Shown here piece after piece: positions 11,516 through 23,235 of a DNA stretch of 64,000 nucleotides. Numbering within the stretch: the stretch's first letter is position 1; each line of letters starts with the position of its first letter. This DNA is from Buddleja alternifolia. Lineage: Eukaryota; Streptophyta; Magnoliopsida; Lamiales; Scrophulariaceae. Below the pieces are notes generated by a model. That model was not told where the DNA came from. It saw nothing but the letters and a program-made list of their open reading frames with translations, and ran no database searches. The stretch is taken from NCBI GenBank assembly GCA_019426215.1, contig CM033396.1, forward strand, positions 34,834,503 through 34,898,502. The letters are read 5' to 3'. A program made the position numbers and the translations under genes.

Positions 11516-12361
11516 CAATCTATAACTTTTAGTATTATTAGTTTATTATTATTTTCTTTGTTCTTTTTGCCTTTTCTTTTATTCTTGTTTTCTTGTTCTT
11601 CCTTTTTCTTTTTCCTTATTCCCATTGATCCCTTCTTCTTCCCCCTCAAAAGTCCGACACCCCTGCCACTTAAACTAGTCCGGAGGGTTTAACTAATTTT
11701 TTCCCTTTTTTTTCTCCGTGTTACTGTTTTTTCCGGTTTTTTCCTAATTTGTTTCTTAATTTATTTAATTATTTAATTTAATTTAATTTTTAGAATTTTC
11801 TCCAATCTATAGCTTTTAGTATTATTAGTTTATTATTATTTTCTTTGTTCTTTTTTTCCTTTTCCTTTCTTCATTTTTTTTCTTTTTCTTTTTCCTTATT
11901 TCCATTGATCCCTTCTTCTTTCCCCTCAAAAGTCCGACACCAATGCCACCTAAACTAGTCCGGAGGGTTTAACTTATTTTTTCCATTTTTTTTCTCTGTT
12001 GTTGTTTTTTTCAGTTTTTTCCTAATTTGTTTCTTAATTTATTTAATTTTCTGATTTTATTTTATTTTTAGAATTTTCTTCAATCTATAACTTTTAGTAT
12101 TATTAGTTTATTATTATTTTCTTTGTTCTTTTTTTTTTCCTTTTCCTTTATTCTTTTTTTCCTTTTTCTTTTTCCTTATTTCTATTGATCCCTTCTTCTT
12201 CTCTCTCAAAAGTCCAACACCCCTGCCACCTAAACTAGCCCGAAGGGTTTAACTTATTTTTTTCATTTTTTTCTCTGTTACTATTTTTTTCAATTTTTTC
12301 CTAATTTGTTTCTTCATTTATTTAATTTTTTGATTTTATTTTATTTTTAGAATTTTCTCCA
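11516..12361. repeat. Three-unit tandem repeat, about 280-287 bp per unit
   Basis: Units begin with CAATCTATA at 11516, 11803 and 12081, and each ends with TAGAATTTTCT. Each carries the GTCCRACACCMMTGCCAC block and the CTAGYCCGRAGGGTTTAACT block. The pyrimidine-rich plus strand produces spurious minus-strand Lys-rich ORFs. No coding function is seen. Confidence 0.85.
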
Positions 12362-13203
12362 ATATTTTCTGAATGTTTTTTGATTTTGATTTCAAAATTT
12401 TGAATTTTTTTGTTGATTTTAGAAGATGTTTTCGAAATTTTTCTGCAATTTTTATTGTTATGATTTTTCCATTTTTTATTTTTCAAACATTTTCAACGTT
12501 TCAAGGATTCTTTTTGGATTTTAAAAAAAAGAACATCGGGATGAGGAAATAGAAAAAAGAAAATATATTTTTTATTTTTATTCTCTATCTTCAGACTATT
12601 TTATTTTCCTGATTATTTTCTATACAAAATCATCTTTCTGAATTTTCTATTTTTTTTAATTTTTGGAAAAGAAATATGAACTTTTGAGTAAAAAAATATG
12701 ATTGGAACTAAGATCAAAAGAAAATTAATGAAACCATAAAGGAAAAAGGATATTACTAAATTCATTTGTGTTGGGGGTAAATGGTACAAGAGACACAATG
12801 TAGGGGTGAAAAAATGTATTTTACCCTAAATCAAACCTTACATAACAGGGGGCACCATGCAAAAAAAAATTAACATAAGAGAATTTTCAGCAAATAAAGA
12901 TAACACAGGGGGTTATATGCAATTTCCCTCCCAAAAGTTGACAGTGTTAGGATTTTTAATGGCAGACTAACGACAGGGGGAGATTGTGCATGATTTATAT
13001 GATCACAAGGGGGTTTATTGCAAAAAATTAACACAAAGAGGTTTTCAGCAAAAAACGATAACACAAAGGGGCTATATACAATTTCCCTTCAAATTTTCCG
13101 AAGGTTCTATTTCTTCTGCTAGCTATCGGTAAGCTTATTAGGCTGCAATCAATAAATTTGAGTATTTAACATATTCAAAAGTTTAAAATGCCACCATCAA
13201 CAT
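12362..13203. other. AT-rich intergenic stretch, no gene seen
   Basis: 12780-13090 has loosely repeated AACACARRGGGG-TTATATGCAATTTCCCT segments (near 12903-12930 and 13060-13090), like the ends of short non-coding repeats. I could not define borders. Confidence 0.4.
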
Positions 13204-13217
13204 TCAATAAAGGCCAA

Positions 13218-13426
13218 CCCAAGACCTATGGTTTAGTGGTATTCATCTCCCACTTTATGTGAGAGGTCCTGTGTTCAAATTCAGGTTACTACAAGTTGTG
13301 GCTCTCCCCTCCTTTATGGAGCTAGATAGAGTCTTTATGTCTCAAAATTATGACTATCAATCTGAATTTTGTCGGGCTAAATATTTAGGGTATCCATCTT
13401 CATCCTTGAATTAAAAAAAAAAAAAC
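13218..13426 (+). mobile_element. tRNA-derived SINE with 14-bp target duplication
   Basis: About 209 bp. A box A-like TGGTTTAGTGG begins near 13230 and a box B-like GTTCAAATTC follows about 40 bp later, the spacing of an internal RNA polymerase III promoter. It ends in an A-rich tail (13413-13425) and is flanked by TCAATAAAGGCCAA at 13204-13217 and 13427-13440. These features are diagnostic of a SINE mobilised by LINE machinery. I did not assign a family. Confidence 0.88.
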
Positions 13427-14164
13427 TCAATAAAGGCCAAAAGCACGGAAATCTTTTGGATCACATAAGTGAATTTTCTTATAGAATATTGATTGAAAAT
13501 TATGAATTCATTTTTTTCATGTATAGTCATTTCAAAAAACGTAAAACTATCAAAAAAGTTAAGTCCTTTATGATTTTGACCTAGCTATTTAAATTTACTT
13601 CGATAAAAACTTTCTTTGTACTTAAAAATCTTTTGTGACATTTATAAGAGAATTATCAAAACCTTATATCCAAAGAACTATATATGAAAATATTCTGAAA
13701 CCTAAAATACCCCTACAACCAACTTTTCATTCGGAAAATAATTAAGTAAGATCACCAATTTTTTAGATTAAAATACCCTCGGTTTCTTATGAATTAGTCA
13801 ATCTAAAGTACCCATTCAACCAACTTTCCATTCAAAAAACAACTACGATTAACAATTTTTTTGGACTCAAGTACCCACGGTTTCTTACATCAAGAATTAG
13901 TCAATTGATTTACTTCAAAAAAAAATATTTTGGATCTTTCAAATTGATAAATTGTATCATACAATTCTTACTTTACTAATGCAAGATATTATAATATTTT
14001 AATGTCATTGTTTGAGTTAACATGTTAATTATCAAAAAATACTTTCTATTTATTTAGGAGATCCCAAAATTGAAATACAAGCTATCAATTTGAAAGTTAT
14101 AAATAACATATTTTTTAAGGTCGGTTAATTCTTAATCTAAAATGATAAGAGGAATTGTGTTGCC

Positions 14165-15875
14165 TGATAAGAGGCATTTTTACGTGTTTTTAAGCCCATG
14201 GGACTTATGCTATGGATTCATTTATTGACTAAATCATGCCACATTTGCGTTTAATCGTGGTGTTAAGTGATTACAGGTGATAAATGAGAACATACGAAGA
14301 AACGAGGCGAAAAACGACGTAATTAAACAAGTTCAGAACAATTTGCTTCTGTTGTCCACGCCCAAGCGCCCCTCCAACCACGCCCAGGCGCCGGACAAGA
14401 TGCAAATAACATCAACATTCTGCTTTCCGCGCCTAGGCGCCGTTCTGTCCACGCCTGGGCGCCGTATCTGCATTTGTTTCCACGGTTGAGCGCTATTTTC
14501 TTATGTTTAGAGACCGAATTGGATGAAGTTTCCTTCTACAAAGTTGTAGACCTATGTGTTAGCTTCAAATGAGGACTTGAATCATCCAAATCGGAGTTTT
14601 TTGGAGAGAGTTATGAAGGAAATACAATTACTGCGCCAGACAGAGGCAAATACTCCCAACATTCTGCTGACGGCGCCCGAGCGCCATAATTCCCGCGCCT
14701 AGGCGTGACCACACCCGGGTTTTGATTCTTTTAAGCCAAAAGTTCATTATTTGAGGGTGGGATGGAATATTTAAAAGGAAGAGGTCAGCACATGTGAAAA
14801 GGAGGAGACACACATGAGGGAGCCCATCATTTCTTGTCTTCAAGGAGCATCTTCTTCACTCTTGGAGGGGGCTCTTGACCGAATACACACTTGGGAGGAG
14901 TGAGGCTTGACTCTTGGACGAAAATTCTGGAGGAGAGGGGGAGGAAAGCCATCATTCACTCTTCACCCATCATCATTCATCACCATTCTTCATCATTTGA
15001 AGATTGCAAAGAAGGGGGATTGAGCTAGAGATTGAAGCTACAAGCAAGGATTCATCATCATTCAAGACTTAGGGAGTTTCTTTTGCATTTCATTTACATG
15101 TTTTTGTTAATAACTATGTATATGATTGTTTTAGACTTTCTTGAGCTATTGAATATGGGCTAATCTTGTAGAACTAAGGCCATGTGAAGTCCAAATTTAT
15201 GAATCAATATATGTGAAGTTGCTCTTTGTATTAATTCTCCTATTGCTTTGTGTGTTAATTCTATGCTTTTATTCCAATCATGTGTTTGATCACCATATGC
15301 TTGCTATCTTGCCTAATCTAGTTGTTCGAGAGAAAATAGATTAGGGTGCAAGAGAATTAACACATCATCCGAAACAAATGAGGGATTGCCCTAGAAATAG
15401 GTAAAGATTCCCGGGTGTTGTTAGCCGGATTCGTTCGGGGAAGCTCTAGAACGTTAATGCGTGATTTTTGATTAGATTCTCGGATAGACATATTTAGAGA
15501 ACCGTCAATTAATCATAGGATTATTATGTGCCGAGACATCGGGTAATAGTTAATTTAGGAGTTTCCACCAAAGCAATAGGAGTCTAATAATTCGAAGAGT
15601 AGCTCATATATATCGACGAGTGGATTTGGTCATAGCATGTGCCTTAGTCGATTTTATCATTCGTGAGGTTTAATTCATAGCTTGCACCCTCCTTTGATCG
15701 TTCGTTTGCTTAATTGTTTTAGTCCCGCTTTACTTTAAAGTACCTTTTACCTTATCGAAAATCATAAACTAGAATTCAAGTCTCCGTGGTTCGAAAACCC
15801 GGACTTCTCGTCCACTTTTATTACTACACACGACTAGTGCACTTGCTACCAAGCACGTTAAGTATTAGCGTGTCA
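14165..15875 (+). mobile_element. Solo LTR, Athila type (subfamily 2)
   Basis: 1711 bp, TGATAAGAGGC...GTGTCA, flanked by TTGCC at 14160-14164 and 15876-15880. The empty site is present in copy 1 near 310 as a single TTGCC. It resembles the Athila LTR at 2420-4357 at both ends but is clearly another subfamily. It carries GC-rich paired 13-bp quasi-palindromes (14357-14463) and the conserved hairpin (15778-15806). The ORF at 14277-14489 is LTR sequence. Confidence 0.95.
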
Positions 15876-16306
15876 TTGCCCAAAACTTATCAACCCTAAT
15901 TGCTAGTCCTTTTTTTTAATGAAAGTTGGTAGAATGAGTTTCTAGTATTAAAAAGATACTATACGAGATTTTGAATCCAATAATTTATTTTAAGGGGTTT
16001 TTAAGTATTTCTCTTATTTACTTTATACCGTTTTCTATGATGTTATAGTTCATTTTATGAGCCAACTTGTGTATGTTTTACTCAGTGTGAAAAGAAGTTG
16101 AAATGCATATATATTTTCATGAATGCATTTTGTAGAGTAATGAAAACAAAAATAGATAGAAGATGGAAAGAAACTGAATTAAAAAAAAATTGCAAAAAAA
16201 AAAGGAAGATCATAATGCATAGTGCAAATGTTATTTTATTGGTTATTTCCAATTGCAGTTTTTTTTTCCAATGTCAATTTGAACTGTGCAAGATAGACCA
16301 AAAAAG

Positions 16307-16605
16307 GCTTGTTTGTTTATGTTTTCAAATTTCATTTTCAAAATCCTAAAGAACTATAACATAAATTATTTTCATCTAAATTCACATTTTTTCAACTCTA
16401 CTTTTTTAATCCCTTATTTAACTACCTATCAATTACTATATCTATCATTTCATACAATCATCAATCAAAATCATTTACTTCAATCATTATCTCTCTTTCT
16501 TTTTCATACTTTACAATATTTAATTTATATTTTATTATTTTTTTATTCACATAATTATTATATAAATAATTAACTTAATCTTTCAACACATTATACTAAG
16601 TCAAT
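16307..16605 (+). repeat. AT-rich MITE-like repeat, copy 2
   Basis: Duplicate of 740-1038 carried along with the block duplication. Confidence 0.55.
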
Positions 16606-16791
16606 AAAGAAATTAATTACAAAACTGTTCCAACTTCCGATTTAGTGTCCCCTACGACTTCCTCAAGCATATCATCTACTCATCTAGCAGTATACTTTCC
16701 CAAAAGAACGTAAATTTGTCTTCAAAAGACGTCAAATCAAGGCTATGACAATATGCCTGGCAAGTAAATCGGTCATCGTATTAAGCTGTAT

Positions 16792-17331
16792 TGATGTGGG
16801 TGAAATTTACATAAATTGGGCCAAGCTAAAAGAAGCCCAAATACTAATAAGAAAAGACCAATTTTCGTGTTTAGGTGGGCTGTGGCCCAGGTGGTCAACC
16901 CGTCTGGATGGATCCGAGCTGAATTCTAAAAAGGGTTTGTCCAAGAGACAAAAACAAGTCAAGAACAATTAGGAGGAGGACATGGCCCAAGGATCAAGCT
17001 CTTACCATACTGGGTCTCCTTCAATCAAGGCAATCTGGGCTTAATCCTTGCTGATTTGCTGGGCACGCCCCCTTATTTCTAGCTACCCTGATTGGTTGCT
17101 TTTACCATAGTTAGATAAGGAAAATAGCAAATATCGTTCCAGCTACTATGATTGAGCAAAGGGCCCTTCAAGATTTGTATATATACTCCCGTTGAAGATG
17201 AATAAAACAAGAACTTTTATGCTTTACATTGTTACTCTGTCAAAATGTATAAAATATATTGCCTCATTTATTGTATTCAGTTATCCCATATAATAATATA
17301 AATAATGTTAATGTGAATCAGACACGGATTA
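16792..17331 (+). repeat. Tat 5' LTR (copy 2)
   Basis: 540 bp. Pairs with the 3' LTR at 29517-33042 once the insertion there is removed; the two differ at roughly 5% of sites by eye. AATAAA follows a TATATATA box as in copy 1. Confidence 0.92.
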
Positions 17332-17333
17332 AT

Positions 17334-17351
17334 TGGCGCCGTCTGTGGGAA
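17334..17351 (+). other. Tat primer binding site (copy 2)
   Basis: TGGCGCCGTCTGTGGGAA, two bases after the LTR, identical to 1767-1784. Confidence 0.8.
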
Positions 17352-17415
17352 ATTGAGCTTCAAGGCGTGAGGTAAATTTTATTTGTTTTTTGTGAGTATT
17401 TGTTCTCGAATCTTG

Positions 17416-20400
17416 ATGGCAGGAAAAGGTATGGCCGAAATGCAAGAGGCTATGAGGAACGAGGGAAAAGAAATGATGCTACTTTGTTCGGGCAAGGATA
17501 ATCATGCACTTGAGACGCCGGCTATCTTAGCTAGGTGATTGATTGATGAGATCCTAGGATTATTGATGGACAAAGCAGCCGAGGATCCAGTGGGCAAGAA
17601 AGAGACTTTTCTGCAGCCCTAAGGATTAGCTGACCAGGGAGCTGATCAGTTAGCATCAAATCCTTCTTACCACTTAACGGCTAAGCAGTTGCAAGCAATT
17701 GTGGATGCAGTTATCGAGAAGGCCATGAAGAATTCAGGTCCGCAAGGATCCAGAAGGTATGAAAGAAATTTAATGTCACAGGTACCCGAGAGAACTCCGG
17801 TGGCACCAAGAAAAGGTGGTGCGGATGATATCGGAATCACACCCGAAGTGATTTACGGTAAGAGAATTAGCAGACAGCCCGAAGAAGAAGAAGAGGGAGA
17901 GCCTCACAGGAAGTATCCTGCTTCGGGGGATGCCAAACACGGCGTGTTGGATGGTTAGAAAATGATGATCAAGAAAGGTGGATCCCTGACACGCTGAAAG
18001 CTAACGTGCTATGATAGCAAGTGCACTAGTCGTGTGTAGTAATAAGTGTGGACGAAAAGTCCGGGTTGTCGAACCACGGAGACTTGAATTTTAGTTTATG
18101 ATTTTAACGACAAAAGAACAAATATAATTAAAGTAAATTATAGGTAAAATGCATACAATAAGAACGAGATTACACAATTGATTTTACACAAAGTATAAAG
18201 GGAGACTAAGGCACATGCTAGGTTCAAATTGATCGATTATACTTATAAAGATTCTAGTTGAAGGATTACGCTTATATTGTTATGGTGAGAACTCCGAGGG
18301 TAGAGAATAACCGATGTCTCGCGTATAAACTCCTATGCTTAGATCGTGATTTTCCAAATATTCCTATCCAGAAATCTAACCACTAAACATGCATTAACGT
18401 AATAGAGTTCTCTCGATTTGAATCGAACAACTTCACCCGGGAATCTTTACCTATGTCTAGGGCAATTCCTCATTAGTTACGGGTCATGATGTGAATTTCT
18501 TGCACCCTAAGTCAATTTTCTCCCGAAATATTAACCTAGGCATAAGATTCTAACATATAGTGATCAAGTATATGCAAGATAGGCAAAAACACAAATTCAC
18601 ATCACATAACAATATAAGAACAACCTTAACAATCATCTATTATAAGCATATATCACAATTTGGCCTTACATGGCCCTAGTCTTATGAATTTAGTTCATAA
18701 TGGATAATATGAAAAACATAAATGAATTAATACACATGTTCATAGACATAATTGAAATGAAAAGCTATAAAAACTCCCTCAAAAGTGAATAATGATGGAT
18801 CTTGAAGTTGAGCCTTCAATCCCCAAGCTCTTTTCCTTCCTCTAGTTTTCCCCTCCAAGAGTGATGAAGAATGGTGATGAATGGTGGAGAAATCAGATTA
18901 GGGGCTGCCCCCCTCTCCTCTAAGAATCTGAAATTGATAGTGAATGATGAAGAGTATGGGTTCCCCCTCCTTTTATAGCCAAAATTCCACTAAAGTATGC
19001 ATTAAGAATTCCCATTAAAGTTCCCCAATAAGAATTCCACCTAAGGTGATGCTTAAAGTTTGGCTTTTAAGATTCCAACCAGCTAAAAAATGCTGAAATT
19101 TCGGCCATTAAGAATTCCACCAAGCATAACCATGTGAAAACTTCAACAAAACACATGCATGCTGCCATTTTCTTGCTTTCCAGCGCAGTCTTAGTATTTT
19201 CCTCATAAACTTCTCCACAGATCTCCAAATTGGATGATTCAAGTCCCCATGTGAAGCGAACACATAGATCTACAACTTTGCAGAAGGACATTTTGTCCAA
19301 TTCGGTCTCTAAGTATACCTAAATTATGTTTCAACATGGAGGTTGTTTCTGATTTGGCGCCCATAAAGTAAATCTACCAAGAAACACACTTATGACAACC
19401 CCTCAACACATGTGCTGAATTATGGCCAAAAGTGATTCTTACCCATCATATAAAGCTGGAATTTAGGCTGAAAAAGGAGTAACATTCGGACTATCCATGC
19501 CTAGGCATGACTAGGAGGGCGCTGGGGCGTATCCTGGCACATGTACTTCTCTGTTCGGCGCAGCAATCGTATTTCCTTCACAATTATCTCTATAGACCTC
19601 CGATTTGGATGTTTCAAGTTCCCATTTGAAGCTAAGACATACATATAAAACTTTGTAGAAGGAAACTTTGTCTAAGTCGGTCTCGAAATGTACGGAATTA
19701 TCGCTCGAATGTGGTAGGAGATGTATAAACCGCCTCGGTGTTGAAAAACATGCTTGAACTTGTTTTGTACATCGTTTTTCTTCCCTTTTCTTCATGTATT
19801 CTCATTTATTACCTGTATTCACTTAACACACCTATTAAATGCAAATGTGACATGATTTAAACAATAAGTGAATCCAAATCATAAGAATTACGGTCTTAAA
19901 AACACGTAAAAACATCTCTTATCAATCCCACCACCCAAGGCCCTGCAAGATAAAATACCAGAAGGCAATGTTCACGCTACACAGAAGAAAAGACAAGTAC
20001 CAGGGAGAGCTAACACTGCAAGCGACCCATGCCGATATCAGCTCGATGGCTGGAAAGAGAAGAGAAAAGATCTCGAGGACGAGGCTAGCAATTACGAGTT
20101 AGCTCGGTCCCTGCTGGATGAGCCAGATAAGCTAAACAAGCTGAAAGATAGCCAAGACAAATTTGAAGCTATGACAAGGAAAATGGAAGAGATAGGGAGG
20201 AGGATAGCAGGAGGGAAACAACAAGAAGATCGTGGGGTTCCTTTCACTGGAGCTATCATGAGGGAAGATTTACCCAGAGATTTTAGGATTTACTCCATCA
20301 CGCCCTATGATGGTACTTCTGATCCAGAAGATCATTTGTATAGAAATTATGCCTTGTTGCACAGGTACACAGATGCAATCAAGTGCAGAGTCTTCCTGAC

Positions 20401-21244
20401 CACGCTGACCAAGTCAGCCCAGCTATGGTTCAACCAGCTAGTAGAGGGATCTATTGGATCTTTCCAAGAATTCAGCAGCAAGTTTCTTCACCAGTTTGCT
20501 AGCAGCAAAAGACATGAGAAGACTCCATTGACATTGTTCAACATCAAACAAAGAGGGGACGAGATGTTGCGCTCTTACGTGAAGTGTTTCGATGCTGCCA
20601 CACTGGAAGTCCCAGTTGCTACAGCCGAGCTGAAATCCAGCGCATTCACATAAGGGTTACGTGAGGGTGACCTATTCAAGTCACTTACTAAGAAGCCTGC
20701 GAGCAACTTCGATGACCTGTTGAGCAGGGCGGAGAAATACGTTAATATGGAAGATGCTCAACTGATGAGGCGATCTGAGCAGAGAAAGGATAAGAAAGAA
20801 GAAGAAATAAGGAATGGACAACATCGAGACAATAGAGAAAGATGGAACACACTCGCGCCTGTACCAGGCAGGATGCAAGATCAACTACCGTATAAGCCAG
20901 CACCTAGGGAACCGCACCAACGCATCATGGAGGTGGATAGAAAAGTGGCAGCATCAGTGCTAGAGGGCCAGCTGGCGCGACCCTACTTCTGTATCCACAG
21001 AGAGTACGGGCATCATACAGATGGTTGCAAGGATTTTGCAGAAAAAATTGAACGCCTTATCAGATCCGGTCAAATGAAGGGGCCTATAGTACATAACAGT
21101 GTCGGAAGCTATTCAGGAGTCCTACCGGAAGCTATTCGGGGGGAACTTCTGGGCGAGGAAGAGGGAACCCTTGGCATAGAGAAAGAACTAATCTGGGTCG
21201 TGGAGCAGGAAGAGGCAGAACAGCTGGGTGAGCTGGACCAGTAG
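17416..21244 (+). pseudogene. gag: Tat gag, split by a solo LTR
   Basis: Starts at ATG 17416. The N-terminal part runs to 17958 with TGA (17536-17538) and TAA (17620-17622), as in copy 1. The Athila solo LTR splits the gene, and gag resumes at 19930. The capsid domain (20230-20650) shows the PFTGAI, YDGTSDPEDH and LWFNQL blocks typical of plant Retrotrans_gag. A TAA at 20651-20653 interrupts it, and the frame then continues past AEKYVNMEDA to a CxxH...GHxTxxC nucleocapsid motif near 20990-21030. Product would be the virus-like particle protein. Confidence 0.88.
17987..19924 (-). mobile_element. Athila solo LTR in Tat gag
   Basis: 1938 bp, flanked by ATCCC (17982-17986, 19925-19929). Same insertion as the full element in copy 1, here reduced by LTR-LTR recombination. 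At three sites where the copy 1 LTRs differ (near 18245, 18311 and 18514) this solo LTR carries the right-LTR base. Minus-strand ORFs inside are LTR sequence. Confidence 0.96.
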
Positions 21245-21504
21245 GGAGAGGACATTTCCCTCAACAGCTGAGCGGTAGATCTAACCCTCAAGATAGCAGC
21301 TAGGTCGCGCCAGCTGGAGTGGCAGTCAACGACCCCAAGAAAGGAGTCATACATATGATATCAGGAGAGATGCCTCTCGAAATATCAAATAGGTGCTTAC
21401 TTAGGCAAGCTAGAACCACTGAGCAGATACCAGATTTTTTCATGAATGTAAGCTAGAGCCGCCTTCAAGGAAAAATTTGTTTTGGACCAGCTGATGCAAA
21501 GACC

Positions 21505-22152
21505 GTGTTAACCCCTCATAATGATGCTTTAGTCATTTCTGCTACCATCGCCAGCTACCAGGTGCAGCGCGTCTTCATAGACAGTAGCAACTCGGTAGAT
21601 ATACTATTTTACCAGGTGTACAGGCAAATGGACCTGGGAAATATCAAGCTCGAGAATACCAACACTCCTTTGTATGGATTTGCTGGGGAGGCGATTCATA
21701 AAGTCGGACAAATTACTCTGCCTATGTCTCTAGAAGAAAAGCCTAACCGAAAAACCAGGTTGATAAAATTTCAAATAGTCGATACAATAGGGAGGCCTGC
21801 CCTGATATCCTTCGAAGCAGTGATCTCTATACCCCATATAAAAATCAAGTTTCCCACACCAGAAGGGGTGGGGGAGGTGTCAGGAGACCAGGGTATGTCC
21901 AGGAGGTGCTACGTGGCATCCTTGGGGAAGGAGACAGGAAGCCAGAAGGACAAAAAACAAAAAATCGATTTCAAGACAGGAGGTCAAGAAAAGAAGATAG
22001 CAGCACATGTTGAGCCCGTAGGCGAGCTCATGAGTGTGGAAGTTGTCTCGGGGGATACCCAGAAAACGGTAAGAATTGGGTCTTACCTAAAAGCTGAATT
22101 GAAGGAAGAACTAATAAAAGTCCTACAAGAGCATGCTGACGTCTTCTCCTGA
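21505..22152 (+). pseudogene. Tat protease region
   Basis: Retropepsin-like domain. The expected Asp-Thr-Gly active site reads FIDSSNS near 21572-21592, so the conserved Thr and Gly are lost; the paralogue at 57.5 kb still has DTG. Downstream, VDTIGRPALISFEAVISIPH aligns with the flap and C-terminal part of the paralogue, except that the YNVILGR segment is damaged here. The frame ends with TGA at 22150-22152, where the paralogue has Trp. It leads straight into RT. Confidence 0.82.
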
Positions 22153-22185
22153 TCGGTAAATGATCTAGTAGGAATAGACCCTGCT

Positions 22186-23235
22186 GTGATACAACATCAT
22201 CTTAATGCATACCCCGATGCTCATCCGGTGATCCAGAAGAAGCGACATTTTGGGCCTGAAAAAGATGCAATTATCAAGGCCGAGCTGGAAAAATTGCTGA
22301 GAGCAAGATACATCGTGGAAATCCAATTCTCTGAATGGGTTTCCAACGCTGTGCTAGTACCAAAGGGAGGTAATAAATGGAGGATGTACATCGATTTCCG
22401 AGACCTAAATTTGGCTTGCCCTAAAGATCATTACCTCTTACCTAGGATAGATCAGCTGGTCGATTCAACAGCCGGTTTTGAGCTGCTCAGCACGATGGAC
22501 GCACAGAGTGGATATCACCAGATACCACTAGATGAAGTAGATCAAAGAAAAGTCAGCTTCATTACTTCATTCGGCATTTATTGTTATGTGGTAACGCTAT
22601 TTGGGCTCAAGAATGCCGGAGCCACCTATCAACGGCTAGTGGACATGATGTTCCAAAATTAGCTAGGAAAGAATATATAAGTATATGTAGATGACATGGT
22701 GGTGAAAAGCCGCGTCACTATCAACCATGTGGAGGATTTGTGGGAGACCTTCGATACTTTGAGGAAATATAGAATGAAGCTAAATCCAGCTAAGTGCGCC
22801 TTCAGAATTAAAGGCGGGAAATTTCTCGGCTACATGGTCACAGAGAGAGGTATAGTTAACCCTGAGAAGATAAAGGCCATCCAAGACATGAAAGAGCCAC
22901 GAAATGCAAATGAGGTACAACAATTGAATTGAAGAGTCATGACCCTAAGCTGTTTTATCTTAAAATCAGCAGAGAAAAGTTTGTCATTCTTTAAGGTGCT
23001 AAGGAAAATAGATGGGTTCAGCTGGACAGAGGACTACAGGCGAGCCTTCAAAGAGCTAAAAGAATATCTGAACCAGGTACCATTACTGACCAAGTCTATA
23101 CTAGGCAAACCACTGATATTGTATATATTGGTAGCTGAGAAGGTCGTTAGCACTGTCCTGGTTAAGGAGGTGGAAAAAGCAGAGAGACTAGTGTATTATG
23201 TCGGCAAGGTATTAAGTGATGCTGAAACAAGATAA
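22186..23235 (+). pseudogene. Tat reverse transcriptase
   Basis: RT of the Ty3/gypsy type: the WRMYIDFRDLN and DAQSGYHQI blocks are in the first open stretch, and the catalytic YVDD is at 22684-22695. Between them are TAG (22660-22662) and TAA (22678-22680). A further TGA at 22930-22932 and TAA at 23233-23235 follow. All stretches up to 23235 keep the RT thumb and connection sequence order. It would copy genomic RNA into DNA; broken here. Confidence 0.9.

Larger units (their letters stand above)
13853..19924. repeat. Block duplication, copy 2
   Basis: Partner of 1-4357, with an extra solo LTR at 14165-15875 that copy 1 lacks. It carries the same flank, MITE, Tat 5' LTR, PBS, broken gag start and Athila LTR insertion point. 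Confidence 0.93.

Noticed and set aside
13218..13300. A tRNA gene suggested by box A and box B-like motifs
   Set aside because: No cloverleaf can be drawn; it is the head of a SINE with A tail and target duplication.
14277..14489. 70-aa ORF with an HAQAP segment like Athila gag
   Set aside because: Lies inside a solo LTR; the similarity is at the DNA level (shared quasi-palindromes), so no gene is called.
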